A DNA stretch of 64,000 bases from NCBI GenBank assembly GCA_002353285.1, contig DEJJ01000034.1, positions 144,860 to 208,859 on the forward strand. The letters run 5' to 3'. The stretch's first letter is position 1; the number at the start of each line of letters is the position of its first letter. A model generated the notes under the pieces. That model had not been told where the DNA came from, did no database searches, and saw only the letters and a program-made list of their open reading frames with translations. Shown here in pieces: positions 24,794 to 32,999 of the stretch. The translations under genes were made by a program, and so were the position numbers. The DNA comes from Porphyromonadaceae bacterium UBA2751 (lineage in GTDB: Bacteria > Bacteroidota > Bacteroidia > Bacteroidales > Muribaculaceae).

Positions 24794-25267
24794 ATGAAAC
24801 GACAAGTTATTACACAACTGACAACGGCCGAGCGCCTCACCCTGCTGGAGCAAATCTTTGCCCCGCAGGGCGGATGCTCTCGTGTTGAATTTGCGTCCTG
24901 CACATTGAGCGACATGGCTTTCATGTTCGACTTTGTGGATGCCAACTTAGTGAAAATGAAGTGGTCTAACGACGAGTGCGAATTAAGCGAGATTATTGAA
25001 CGCACCAAGCACCTTCTCTCACCCGAAGTGGAGCAGAAGTTCGGTCTGGGCATGCCTTATTTTGTCCATGTCGTTCTGCCTTCGAAATCAAAACTAATTG
25101 CAGGTTTTACAAACTGGCTTCAGCACAATGAACCCATAGCGCTGGAGCATTTTCAAACCTCAAGCAACATCGACGACATCACCATTCTTGTCGCGTATAT
25201 CAAAAATGAAATCGGTGACCGCATTGCCGATGAAATAGAGAAAACAAACAGAATATTAGTAAATTAA
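24794..25267 (+). CDS. island protein of unknown function
   Basis: A protein of 157 residues, soluble, with no signal peptide. It contains LTTAERLTLLEQIFAPQGG, a mixed middle and a helical end (ISVAYIKNEIGD-like, IADEIEKTNRILVN). No family recognised. The ATG at 24794 is preferred to an upstream in-frame start because it lies just after the stop of the frameshifted gene. Base composition is nearer the host average than that of the following gene. It lies 18 nt before the PD-(D/E)XK-like gene and is probably transcribed with it. Confidence 0.7.
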   Translation: MKRQVITQLTTAERLTLLEQIFAPQGGCSRVEFASCTLSDMAFMFDFVDANLVKMKWSNDECELSEIIERTKHLLSPEVEQKFGLGMPYFVHVVLPSKSKLIAGFTNWLQHNEPIALEHFQTSSNIDDITILVAYIKNEIGDRIADEIEKTNRILVN

Positions 25268-25285
25268 TGATAAAAACAAGTAATA

Positions 25286-26173
25286 ATGAAAAGAGGTTAT
25301 TTTCAATTAGATGAGCAGGCTGAGCTGTTTGAGCTGCTATCAAAAAAACCAAAATGGTGGAAAGAGCTAATTGGTGATAATGATTTGTATTGCAATATAA
25401 GAAAGGGCAATAGAATTAATGTTTATTACAGGGGTGCGTCTATAATGGATTTATTTTGTAAGAATGGGAAGATAAAAGCAAAAATCCATAATTATTACCT
25501 CGGTTATGAGAAAAATCTGTGTGAAGAATATAAAGTTCGTTATGGCTATATCTCGCTTAATCCTGAAGATATTATTTGTAGAATTCCAACTATTAAGAAA
25601 CGAGTTGAAATTAACAAAAAGAATAAGGCAGATATAGACTTTGGAGAAGAAAGAGAAGAAAATATAAGTGAGAAATATATTCAATCTCAAATGTATTTGG
25701 AGAATAAACTATATATTGATACAGAATTTGCTTTGACGTTAGATGATGGAACTAATATTAGAATTGATTTAGTTCGATTATCAGAAGACGGGGCTGTATG
25801 TTTCGAGGAATTGAAATTAATTGATGATCCTAGGTTGAAGCCAAAGGGAAAGAAACAAGCAGAGATTATTACTCAGATGAATAATTATGATAAATTCCTT
25901 AAAGAGGCTAGCAAGATAAAAGGATCAAATTCTGAGCCTATTATAATTGAGTATTATAGTAAAGTTCTTCGCATAATGAAGAAAATTGGTATATTGCGAA
26001 CTGAATTTGAGCCTAAGTATGTTCGTGACCACATCAATCTTTTCATTAAACTGACATATACAAAGAAACATCCTAAAAGAAATCATGCAATGACTACAAT
26101 TCAAAACGTATGCAAGGGACTTCATTCAAATATTGAGGATGTTGTGAAAGAATATGAGAATCTAAGGAAATGA
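25286..26173 (+). CDS. PD-(D/E)XK nuclease-like protein
   Basis: A protein of 295 residues. The segment from about 143 to 205 has the order of a PD-(D/E)XK nuclease core: Glu147 in YIDTEF, Asp161 in IRIDLV, then FEELKL with Glu175 and Lys177, and a helix with Q-x2-NNY (TQMNNYDKF). A DDPRL box follows the catalytic Lys. The N-terminal 125 residues (WWKELIGDNDLY..., basic) look like a separate binding domain that I do not recognise. The gene is strikingly AT-rich compared with its neighbours, a sign of transfer. It overlaps the RNase J-like gene by ATGA, which indicates coupled translation. Confidence 0.65.
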   Translation: MKRGYFQLDEQAELFELLSKKPKWWKELIGDNDLYCNIRKGNRINVYYRGASIMDLFCKNGKIKAKIHNYYLGYEKNLCEEYKVRYGYISLNPEDIICRIPTIKKRVEINKKNKADIDFGEEREENISEKYIQSQMYLENKLYIDTEFALTLDDGTNIRIDLVRLSEDGAVCFEELKLIDDPRLKPKGKKQAEIITQMNNYDKFLKEASKIKGSNSEPIIIEYYSKVLRIMKKIGILRTEFEPKYVRDHINLFIKLTYTKKHPKRNHAMTTIQNVCKGLHSNIEDVVKEYENLRK

Positions 26174-27420
26174 AGATTACTATTCATCGTGGGACGCATC
26201 AGATAGGTGGATGTGTCACTGAATATGAGCATGAGGGTTGGCATTTGTTCGTTGACTATGGTGAGGAGTTGCCAGGTGGCCCAAAGAGCGGTGATTTATT
26301 TGTGGAGGAATTGACGCATGGCGATTTATCAAAGAGTGCTTTGCTCATCACCCATAATCATGGTGACCACATTGGGCGTATTACAATGTTGCCAAAAGAC
26401 TTGCCTATTTATATGGGAAAGGTTGGTCGTGCCATACAGATGCAATTATCGCGCCACCTTAAAAATGTAGATAGCAAGCACGAGGAAATGTTAGAACGAC
26501 TAAGCCTTTCGAATCCATTTTTGAATGTATTTGAGGCGGGCAAGCCTTTCTCCTTCGGTCCGTTCATCATAATGCCAGTCACTCTAGACCATTCTGCCTT
26601 TGAGGCTTTTGCATTTAAGATTGAGGTTGAAGGCCACAGCACTTTTCATACTGGCGATTTTCGCACTCATGGTTTCAGGAGCAAGAAGTTTCCTGAATTA
26701 ATCAGTAAGTTTGTGGGGACAGTGGATTGTGTGGTATGTGAGGCAACCAATGTGTTGCGCCACGATGCCGCAGTTCTATCCGAGAGGGACTTGCAATGTC
26801 AGTTTGAAGATGCATTTAAGGCAAACCCATATAATATAGTGTATGTGGCCTCGACTAACATAGACCGCCTGTTCTCATTGTACCATGCAGCAGTGAAGGC
26901 TCAACGCTTGTTTTTGATGGATAGATACCAGAAACATATGATGGATTTAGTTGTTGAAAGTGGCTCCATTTGGGGAAAATCAGAATTATATAATTTCAAA
27001 GTTGAATCTAAGCCTATGGTACTGGAATATGAGAATAAAGAATTTAGAGTAAACGATAAATTCAAAAGAAAACTCGCACAGAAGGGGTATGTATTACTTG
27101 CGCGTCCCAATTCTCTTTTTGACAACTTGGTTGAACGAATTCCAGGCGAAAAAAAGAAGTATCTGTCAATGTGGGAGGGTTATGTGACTGAAGATAGTGA
27201 AGCCTATAACGAGAAATTGGCCCAGTCGCTAGGGGAAAACTATATTTTTATGCATACAAGTGGGCATTGTGACATGAACAGCATGCATGAATTGTTCAAT
27301 ATGCTTCAACCAAAGACAATTATCCCTATACATACGGATGCCCCAAATGAATTTGAAAATATATTTGGTAACAAGTGGCGAGTTGTAATCTTGAATGATG
27401 GTGAATCAATTGAATGTTAG
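26170..27420 (+). CDS. RNase J-like metallo-beta-lactamase (beta-CASP type) hydrolase
   Basis: A protein of 416 residues. Metal ligands are visible: THNHGDH (His62, His64, Asp66, His67), LDH (His141), HTGDF (Asp163), and the C-terminal HTSGH (His366) with IPIHTD (His388), the motif pair of beta-CASP nucleases such as RNase J and CPSF73. It is about 140 residues shorter than RNase J and lacks that enzyme's C-terminal domain. The likely substrate is RNA or DNA. It overlaps the PD-(D/E)XK-like gene by 4 nt, and the phosphoesterase gene follows at once, so the three form one unit. Confidence 0.85.
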   Translation: MKITIHRGTHQIGGCVTEYEHEGWHLFVDYGEELPGGPKSGDLFVEELTHGDLSKSALLITHNHGDHIGRITMLPKDLPIYMGKVGRAIQMQLSRHLKNVDSKHEEMLERLSLSNPFLNVFEAGKPFSFGPFIIMPVTLDHSAFEAFAFKIEVEGHSTFHTGDFRTHGFRSKKFPELISKFVGTVDCVVCEATNVLRHDAAVLSERDLQCQFEDAFKANPYNIVYVASTNIDRLFSLYHAAVKAQRLFLMDRYQKHMMDLVVESGSIWGKSELYNFKVESKPMVLEYENKEFRVNDKFKRKLAQKGYVLLARPNSLFDNLVERIPGEKKKYLSMWEGYVTEDSEAYNEKLAQSLGENYIFMHTSGHCDMNSMHELFNMLQPKTIIPIHTDAPNEFENIFGNKWRVVILNDGESIEC

Positions 27421-27422
27421 CT

Positions 27423-28004
27423 ATGACCATACTTCACATAAGTGACACGCACGGGTTGCATGGCAAGTTGGGGACGATGCCCCCAGCCGATGTGCTTGTG
27501 CATAGTGGCGACTTCACCCACATCGGCACCGAACAAGAAGCGCTTGACTTCCTCAACTGGTTCATTGCGCTTGATTATTCCCACAAAATATTCGTAGTGG
27601 GCAACCACGACCTATGCTTGTGGGATGCCGAAGGCATAGAGGATCTGTCTGCCAATGTGCACTTCCTGCAGGACCGTGGCGTGACTATTGATGGCGTGAA
27701 GTTCTTCGGCTTAGGCTATAACCACCCCGAGAACCTTATTCCTAAAAGCGACCTGGATGTGCTCGTAACCCACGAGCCACCGCTTGAAATACTCGACTAC
27801 TCGTCGGGTAAGCATTGGGGCAATCTGCCGTTGCGCAATAGTGTGGAAAGTGCCAATCCGCATTTGCATCTCTTCGGCCATGCCCACGAGAGTTATGGCA
27901 CTACCAAGCGCGACGGCATTATTTTCAGTAATGCTTCATTGCTTGATGACTACAATAAACTTGTCAACTCACCACGACTCATCCAAGTGAATTTGGGCAG
28001 GTAA
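27423..28004 (+). CDS. calcineurin-like metallophosphoesterase
   Basis: A protein of 193 residues with all metal-binding motifs in order: HISDTHG (D-x-H), HSGDF (GD), VVGNHD (GNHD), VTHEPP (H) and LFGHAH (GHxH). It resembles the short MPPED-type phosphoesterases. Substrates of this class range from nucleotides and cyclic nucleotides to nucleic-acid ends. An ATG at 27414 would add MLA and overlap the upstream stop by 7 nt; the ATG at 27423 fits the family start better. It is the last island gene before the tRNA, and its base composition is closer to the chromosome's, so it may have had a different origin from the two genes before it. Confidence 0.88.
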   Translation: MTILHISDTHGLHGKLGTMPPADVLVHSGDFTHIGTEQEALDFLNWFIALDYSHKIFVVGNHDLCLWDAEGIEDLSANVHFLQDRGVTIDGVKFFGLGYNHPENLIPKSDLDVLVTHEPPLEILDYSSGKHWGNLPLRNSVESANPHLHLFGHAHESYGTTKRDGIIFSNASLLDDYNKLVNSPRLIQVNLGR

Positions 28005-28075
28005 TAAGTGAGATTAAAGGAGGACAAGATTCACTCGCGTGGGCTCGTGCATCTTGAGTTGGAGGGAAGTTCAGC

Positions 28076-28187
28076 GAGCAACCGATTGCTTCGCAATCAT
28101 TGGTTGTTTCGTTATGGCAAAATCACTCAAACAAGTTTGGCTCTCCGCCATAATGAAACAACCGGCCACTTGCGTGGTCGGTTGCTC
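28076..28187. repeat. large inverted repeat whose two arms carry different inner hairpins
   Basis: The left arm (28076-28118) and the reverse complement of the right arm (28147-28187) share a frame: GAGCAACCG, then an inner hairpin, then GGTTGTTTC(G/A)TTATGGC. In the left arm the inner hairpin is ATTGCTTCGCAAT; in the right arm it is GCCACTTGCGTGGT. The frame is nearly identical but the inner stems are unrelated, each perfectly or nearly self-complementary. It lies directly 3' of the tRNA-Ser gene and could also serve as its terminator. A 10-nt inverted copy of the tRNA end (CTCTCCGCCA) lies at 28141-28150. Confidence 0.8.
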
Positions 28188-28190
28188 ACC

Positions 28191-28209
28191 TGGCGGAGAG
28201 GACAAGATT
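28191..28209 (+). repeat. right attachment-like repeat within the tRNA-Ser 3' end
   Basis: These 19 nt are identical and co-directional with 22911-22929. Together they bound a 5.3-kb segment of distinct base composition. Confidence 0.7.
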
Positions 28210-28280
28210 CGAACTTGCGGTAGAGTTACCCCTACGGCAGTTTAGCAAACTGCTGGTTTCAGCCACTCACCCACCTCTCC
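28191..28280 (-). tRNA. tRNA-Ser (anticodon GCT)
   Basis: Read on the minus strand: the acceptor GGAGAGG pairs with CCTCTCC, followed by G and an encoded CCA. The anticodon loop TTGCTAA gives GCT for AGC/AGT codons. A long variable arm (GCCGTAGGGGTAACTCTACCG) is typical of tRNA-Ser, and the T arm is GCAAG-TTCGAAT-CTTGT. It is 90 nt including CCA. Confidence 0.97.
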
Positions 28281-28419
28281 AGTGCCATTAGTGCTGAATG
28301 CTTTTTCATTAAGCGAGTGCAAAGTTAGTGCTTTTTTTGAAAACTGCAAAGTTTTTGGGCAAAAAAAGTAAATTTTTTTGTTGTTGCCCATTTTTTTGCA
28401 GTGCTTCATTATCGCTCAA

Positions 28420-29589
28420 TCACTTTGCTGCATTCTTTATCGTGTTGATTATCAATGCAAAGTCCTCGTCGGTCACCATCGGGCCGCTTGGAAGACACAG
28501 ACCGCAGTTGAAGAGCTTTTCGCTCACTCCGTTAACGTAGGCTGGAGCGCTGCGAAAGACGGGCTGCATGTGCATGGGTTTCCACAATGGGCGCGACTCG
28601 ATGCCAGCCTGGTCAAGAATGATGCGCAACTGGTCGTAGTCGATGCCAAACTTGTCAGGGTCAACTGTGATGGTGTGCAGCCAGTAGTTTGGCTCCATGT
28701 AGTCCTCGGGAGCCACATGCAGTTCAATGCCATCGATGTCCTCGAATCCCTTGAGGTAGATATCGCGTGCACGCACGTGATGTGCGATGTGGTCATCTAC
28801 GATAGTCATCTGTCCGCGGCCTATTCCTGCACAAATGTTCGACATGCGATAGTTATAGCCAATGTGTTCATGCTGATAATAAGGGAATGGCTCACGCGCC
28901 TGGGTAGCATAGAAGAGGGTGCGTTTCTTAGCTTCGTCGTCGGGACAGATGAGCGCACCGCCGCCGCTTGTGGTAATCATCTTGTTGCCGTTGAACGACA
29001 TCACGCCGTAGGCGCCAAAGGTGCCGCAGGCTTGACCGCGGTAGCACGAGCCGAAGGCCTCGGCTGCGTCTTCAAGAATAGGTATTTCATAGCGCCGTGC
29101 CACCTCCATTATCTTGTCGATATAGGCTGGCATGCCGTAGAGGTATACTGGGATGATTGCCTTGGGCTTGCGTCCGGTCTTGGCAATGCGGTCCTTGATG
29201 GCATCTTCAAGCAGATTAGGATCCATGTTCCACGTTCCTGGCTCGCTGTCGACGAATACTGGCGTCGCGCCTTGATACACAACAGGATTGGCACTTGCCG
29301 AGAATGTGAACGACTGGCATATCACCTCATCGCCAGGTTGCACACCCAGGTTGACAAGGCCCAGATGCACGGCAGCTGTGCCCGCACTCAGTGCCACAAC
29401 TCGCTTGTTGAGCGTTTTGCCACAATTATTGCGGTTGACAAAGTCTTCAAGGTCTTTCTCAAACCCATTGACGTTTGGTCCCAAAGGCACCACCCAGTTA
29501 GTGTCGAAAGCTTCCTTTATGAATTTCATCTCCTCTCCAGCCTCGCTCATGTGTGCCAGGCAGAGCAATATGCGTCTGTTGTTAGCCAT
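28420..29589 (-). CDS. DegT/DnrJ/EryC1/StrS family aminotransferase
   Basis: A PLP-dependent sugar aminotransferase of 389 residues. Visible features are SAGTAAVHLGLV (about 61-72), PVYLYGMPA, LEDAAEAFGS (PLP aspartate) and the Schiff-base lysine in SFNGNKMITTSGGGAL. Such enzymes transaminate 4-keto (or 3-keto) nucleotide sugars for lipopolysaccharide, capsule or protein glycans. No other sugar gene adjoins it here, so the product sugar is unknown. A -7 box TAATTTTG (29682-29675, minus) lies about 85 nt before the ATG at 29589. Confidence 0.92.
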   Translation of the reverse strand: MANNRRILLCLAHMSEAGEEMKFIKEAFDTNWVVPLGPNVNGFEKDLEDFVNRNNCGKTLNKRVVALSAGTAAVHLGLVNLGVQPGDEVICQSFTFSASANPVVYQGATPVFVDSEPGTWNMDPNLLEDAIKDRIAKTGRKPKAIIPVYLYGMPAYIDKIMEVARRYEIPILEDAAEAFGSCYRGQACGTFGAYGVMSFNGNKMITTSGGGALICPDDEAKKRTLFYATQAREPFPYYQHEHIGYNYRMSNICAGIGRGQMTIVDDHIAHHVRARDIYLKGFEDIDGIELHVAPEDYMEPNYWLHTITVDPDKFGIDYDQLRIILDQAGIESRPLWKPMHMQPVFRSAPAYVNGVSEKLFNCGLCLPSGPMVTDEDFALIINTIKNAAK

Positions 29590-29991
29590 ACTTGTATGTT
29601 GTAAAGTAACGTGTTTTCAATAAATTATCCTTATTGGGAAGAACAGAACAGGTAACATCTATTTTCCCAAAACGCAAAATTATAGATTTTTTTTCAATGT
29701 GTGATAGTTTTAACCAAGTTTTTGACATAACTACTGCTCAATAGTATGCACAAAATCTGCTGCAATCGCATGACAACCCCAACCTCTGTAACCCATGCTC
29801 ATCATCTCGATAAATGGCTTATGGCAATGTTTAACATCTATTAAGATACAGAATGACAAAAAAACTTTAATTTTGTCAGTATAAAACTTTATCGACATCA
29901 GCAGGGTAGCAATGTCCAACCTGATGCCCTGAATAATACCATTCAACACCTAATATTAATTAACTAACGAATTTACTGAATAACGACAATA
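29590..29991. other. intergenic region between divergent degT-type and cyuA genes
   Basis: This 400-nt stretch holds a -7 box for the minus-strand aminotransferase gene (TAATTTTG, 29682-29675) and a -7 box for cyuA (TAATTTTG, 29868-29875), both with weak -33 elements. No convincing gene is present. Confidence 0.4.
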
Positions 29992-31278
29992 ATGATTGAG
30001 AAGATAACAAGAGAAGGTATCATCAAGTTGATGAAGCGAGAAATAGTGCCTGCTGTGGGGTGCACCGAGCCCATGGCAGTGGCTTTGTGTGTGAGCCGAG
30101 CCACTGAGGCACTTGGCACCAAACCCAGCAAAATCACTGCTCTGTTGAGCGCTAACATCTTGAAGAATGCCATGGGCGTGGGAATTCCTGGCACTGGGAT
30201 GATAGGCCTGCCCATTGCCATTGCCTTAGGAGCAATCACTGGCAAGAGTGATTATCAGCTCGAAGTGCTCAAGGACGTCACCCCCGATGACATTGAGCTG
30301 GGCAAGCAGTTCATTGCCGAGGACCGTATCAGCATCCAGCTCAAGCAAGGCATCACCGACAAGCTCTATATCGAAGTGATGTGTGAGGGCGGCGGCCACA
30401 GCTCAAGCGCAGTCATTCAAGGGGGGCACACACGCTTTGTGCGTGTGACTCGCGACGACGAGGTCCTGCTCGATGAGAAGGCTCACCAGGGCGAGGCCTG
30501 CGGCGATGACGACATCGCGCTTAACCTGCGCTTAGTCTACGATTTTGCTATGGAAGCTCCACTCAATGAGATAAACTTCATCCTTGCCACGCGCGACTAC
30601 AACATCAAGGCGGCTCAGGAGTCGCTCAAGGGCAACTATGGTCACTGCCTGGGCAAGACCATGGACAGACCGCTGAGTCACGGCATCTTTGGCAACACAA
30701 TCTTCTCACGCATCCTGTCGAAGACGGCACTGGCATGTGATGCACGAATGGGTGGTGCATTGATTCCAGTGATGAGTAATAGTGGTTCGGGCAACCAGGG
30801 CATCTGCGCCACTAATCCAGTTGCTGTTTATGCCATTGAGAACGAGAACACCGAGGAGGAACTCATTCGTGCCCTAACGCTGAGCCACCTCACTGCCATC
30901 TACATCAAGCAGAGCTTGGGCAAGCTTAGTGCCCTGTGCGGCTGCGTGGTGGCATCGATTGGCAGCAGCTGTGGCATCACCTACCTGATGGGTGGTGACT
31001 ACAGCCGCATCTGCTTCGCTGTGAAAAACATGATTGCCAATCTCACCGGCATGATTTGCGACGGAGCCAAGCCCAGTTGCGCTTTGAAAATCTCATCGGG
31101 AGTGTCAACTGCACTGCTCAGTGCTGTGCTCGCCATGGAAGGCCGTCATGTGACAAGTGCCGAGGGCATTATCGACGACGATGTTGACCGCTCAATACGC
31201 AATCTCACCATTATTGGGGCCGATGCTATGTGTGCCACCGATAGCATGGTGCTCGACATCATGACAGGCAAGAAGTGA
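29992..31278 (+). CDS. cyuA: L-cysteine desulfidase / UPF0597 family protein
   Basis: A protein of 428 residues of the CyuA (YhaM, UPF0597) family, related to the iron-sulfur L-serine dehydratase alpha chain. It converts L-cysteine to pyruvate, sulfide and ammonia in anaerobes. Conserved features are VPAVGCTEPMAVALCV near the N-terminus, SNSGSGNQGICATNPV in the middle and ALCGCVVASIGSSCGITYL toward the C-terminus; these cysteines are the likely 4Fe-4S ligands. Full length. It is followed by a strong terminator and appears to be monocistronic. Confidence 0.9.
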   Translation: MIEKITREGIIKLMKREIVPAVGCTEPMAVALCVSRATEALGTKPSKITALLSANILKNAMGVGIPGTGMIGLPIAIALGAITGKSDYQLEVLKDVTPDDIELGKQFIAEDRISIQLKQGITDKLYIEVMCEGGGHSSSAVIQGGHTRFVRVTRDDEVLLDEKAHQGEACGDDDIALNLRLVYDFAMEAPLNEINFILATRDYNIKAAQESLKGNYGHCLGKTMDRPLSHGIFGNTIFSRILSKTALACDARMGGALIPVMSNSGSGNQGICATNPVAVYAIENENTEEELIRALTLSHLTAIYIKQSLGKLSALCGCVVASIGSSCGITYLMGGDYSRICFAVKNMIANLTGMICDGAKPSCALKISSGVSTALLSAVLAMEGRHVTSAEGIIDDDVDRSIRNLTIIGADAMCATDSMVLDIMTGKK

Positions 31279-31361
31279 GACTGCCTGAAATGCTGAGAAT
31301 GAGCAAGACCTAAACCTAAACAGTTGCAATTAATTAAGCACACATTAATATATAATATATA

Positions 31362-31397
31362 CAACAAGAGCCGCAAAGTGTGATGCGGCTCTTGTTG
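31362..31397 (+). terminator. terminator of cyuA
   Basis: A 14-bp perfect stem (CAACAAGAGCCGCA with TGCGGCTCTTGTTG) and an 8-nt loop, about 85 nt after the cyuA stop codon. Confidence 0.85.
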
Positions 31398-31471
31398 TCT
31401 AATAGTTCTCCTCACCCATGAGGAGCGACCGTTCACAAATTACAAATTTTCAAGTGTTTTTAGTTCAAATG

Positions 31472-31502
31472 TTGTGCGATTTAGAAAAAAGTTGTACCTT
31501 TG
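31472..31502 (+). promoter_or_regulatory. promoter of the rplY-pth-hslR operon
   Basis: TTGTG at 31472-31476, 18 nt, TACCTTTG at 31495-31502, leaving a leader of about 65 nt before the ATG at 31576. Confidence 0.75.
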
Positions 31503-31575
31503 CCGCGCTTTAAGCTCCCGTGTGATGGGAAATTAAGCTCAATAACTTAATTTTTAGTAACACAACTATTTAAAA

Positions 31576-32262
31576 ATGAAAACATTTCAATTGAATGCAG
31601 AGCCAAGAACTGATCTTGGCAAGAAGGCTGCCAAGGCGCTTCGCGCCAGCCAAAAGATTCCTTGCGTGCTTAATGGCGGCAAGATCGTAGAGTTGAAGGA
31701 CGGTAAGTACGACGGCACTCTCGCTGCTGGCGAGAAGGTTGTTGAGATTGGTCGTGACGGCAAGGCCGTGATCACAACCGATTTCACCGTCAACATGGGC
31801 GACGTTCGCAAGCTCATCTACACCCCCGAGGTGTATGTGGTAGCTTTGAATCTCAACGGCGTTGAGAAGATGGCTGTCCTCAAGGACATCCAGTGGCACC
31901 CAATTAACGACAGCATCCTTCACCTCGACTTCCTCGAGGTTTCGACCGAGAAGCCTGTAACTGTGCCTGTACCTGTTAAGGTTGAGGGTCACGCAGTGGG
32001 TGTTAAGGCCGGTGGTAAGCTCTTCTTGAGCATGAAGAAGGTTAAGGTTAAAGGTATTTACACCGACATCCCCGAGCGCATCGTCGTTAACGTTGACAAC
32101 GTGGCTATTGGTCACGCTATCAAGGTGGGTGACTTGAAGTTCGACAACTTCGAGCTTGCCAACGCTAAGGACCTCGTGATTGCTGGTGTTCGTGCCACTC
32201 GTGCTGCTGCCGCTGCTGCCGCCGAGGCTACTGAGGGTGAAGAAGGTGAAGCTGCTGAGTAA
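31576..32262 (+). CDS. rplY: ribosomal protein L25/Ctc
   Basis: A protein of 228 residues of the long (Ctc-type) L25 form, which binds 5S rRNA. The N-terminal L25 domain starts [20 protein letters not shown]; the second beta domain contains HLDFLEVS and [12 protein letters not shown]. The tail is Ala/Glu-rich ([18 protein letters not shown]), common in Bacteroidota. The peptidyl-tRNA hydrolase gene follows after 70 nt, the standard gene order in this phylum. Confidence 0.96.
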   Translation: MKTFQLNAEPRTDLGKKAAKALRASQKIPCVLNGGKIVELKDGKYDGTLAAGEKVVEIGRDGKAVITTDFTVNMGDVRKLIYTPEVYVVALNLNGVEKMAVLKDIQWHPINDSILHLDFLEVSTEKPVTVPVPVKVEGHAVGVKAGGKLFLSMKKVKVKGIYTDIPERIVVNVDNVAIGHAIKVGDLKFDNFELANAKDLVIAGVRATRAAAAAAAEATEGEEGEAAE

Positions 32263-32332
32263 TTTTCTCAAGCGCATTTTCTCTTCTAAATCATCAAGTG
32301 AAGCGACAATCACAGCAAGTGAACCTGAAACT

Positions 32333-32896
32333 ATGAAGTTTTTGATTGTTGGATTGGGTAACATTGGTGCAGAGTACCAGGGCACCCGTCACAACATAGG
32401 TTTTACAATATTGGATGCCCTTGCAGCGGCATCCAATGTTGTTTTCAAGTCGCAGCGTTACGGAGCTGTAGCCGAGATGCGACTCAAGAATCAGCGCCTC
32501 ATGCTCTTGAAGCCATCAACCTACATGAACCTTAGCGGTGAGGCTGTGCGCTACTGGATGCAAAAGGAGAAAATCGAGCTCGACCACGTGCTTGTGGTGG
32601 TCGACGACCTGGCGTTGCCCTTTGGCACCATTAGACTTCGAGGCAAAGGGGCCGATGGTGGACACAACGGGCTCAAGAACATCAACGCCCTTGTGGGCTC
32701 ACAAAACTATGCCCGACTGCGCTTTGGCATAGGGCATGACTTCCCCGAGGGCGCCCAGATTGACTATGTGCTTGGCCCTCTTTCCAGCGAGGAGCAGGCT
32801 CAACTGCCCGAGCGTGTGGGCAAGGCTGTCGATGCTATCAAGGCATTTTGCTTGAGTGGCATCAGCTTTGCCATGACTAATTATAACAACAAGTAA
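32333..32896 (+). CDS. pth: peptidyl-tRNA hydrolase
   Basis: A protein of 187 residues. The catalytic His is in GTRHNIGF, the substrate-binding Asn in [11 protein letters not shown], and the conserved [14 protein letters not shown] loop follows. It releases tRNA from prematurely dropped peptidyl-tRNA. The frame is open upstream to 32180, inside rplY; the ATG directly before KFLIVGLGN is the normal family start. It belongs to the rplY operon. Confidence 0.96.
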   Translation: MKFLIVGLGNIGAEYQGTRHNIGFTILDALAAASNVVFKSQRYGAVAEMRLKNQRLMLLKPSTYMNLSGEAVRYWMQKEKIELDHVLVVVDDLALPFGTIRLRGKGADGGHNGLKNINALVGSQNYARLRFGIGHDFPEGAQIDYVLGPLSSEEQAQLPERVGKAVDAIKAFCLSGISFAMTNYNNK

Positions 32897-32904
32897 TTCA
32901 AGTT

Positions 32905-32999
32905 AGTGTACAGTTGTGAGTTATCAGTTCTGAGTTGCCATAACTCACAAACTCACAACTCACAACTCAGAATTGGCAACTCACAAACTCACAACTAAT
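32905..32999 (+). repeat. GAGTT/AACTC repeat tract between pth and hslR
   Basis: Contains GTTGTGAGTT and CTGAGTT units, then many AACTCAC units. The two halves are partly complementary (GTTGTGAGTT against AACTCACAAC) and could fold. It ends at the hslR start codon and resembles the tract before the AddB-like gene. Confidence 0.8.

Noticed and set aside
28378..29604. Plus-strand frame of 408 codons
   Set aside because: Fully antisense to the DegT aminotransferase gene, which has complete motifs; the composition is that of a shadow frame.
29731..29949. Minus-strand frame of 72 codons between the aminotransferase gene and cyuA
   Set aside because: No family, no promoter in the right place, and it overlaps the cyuA promoter box.
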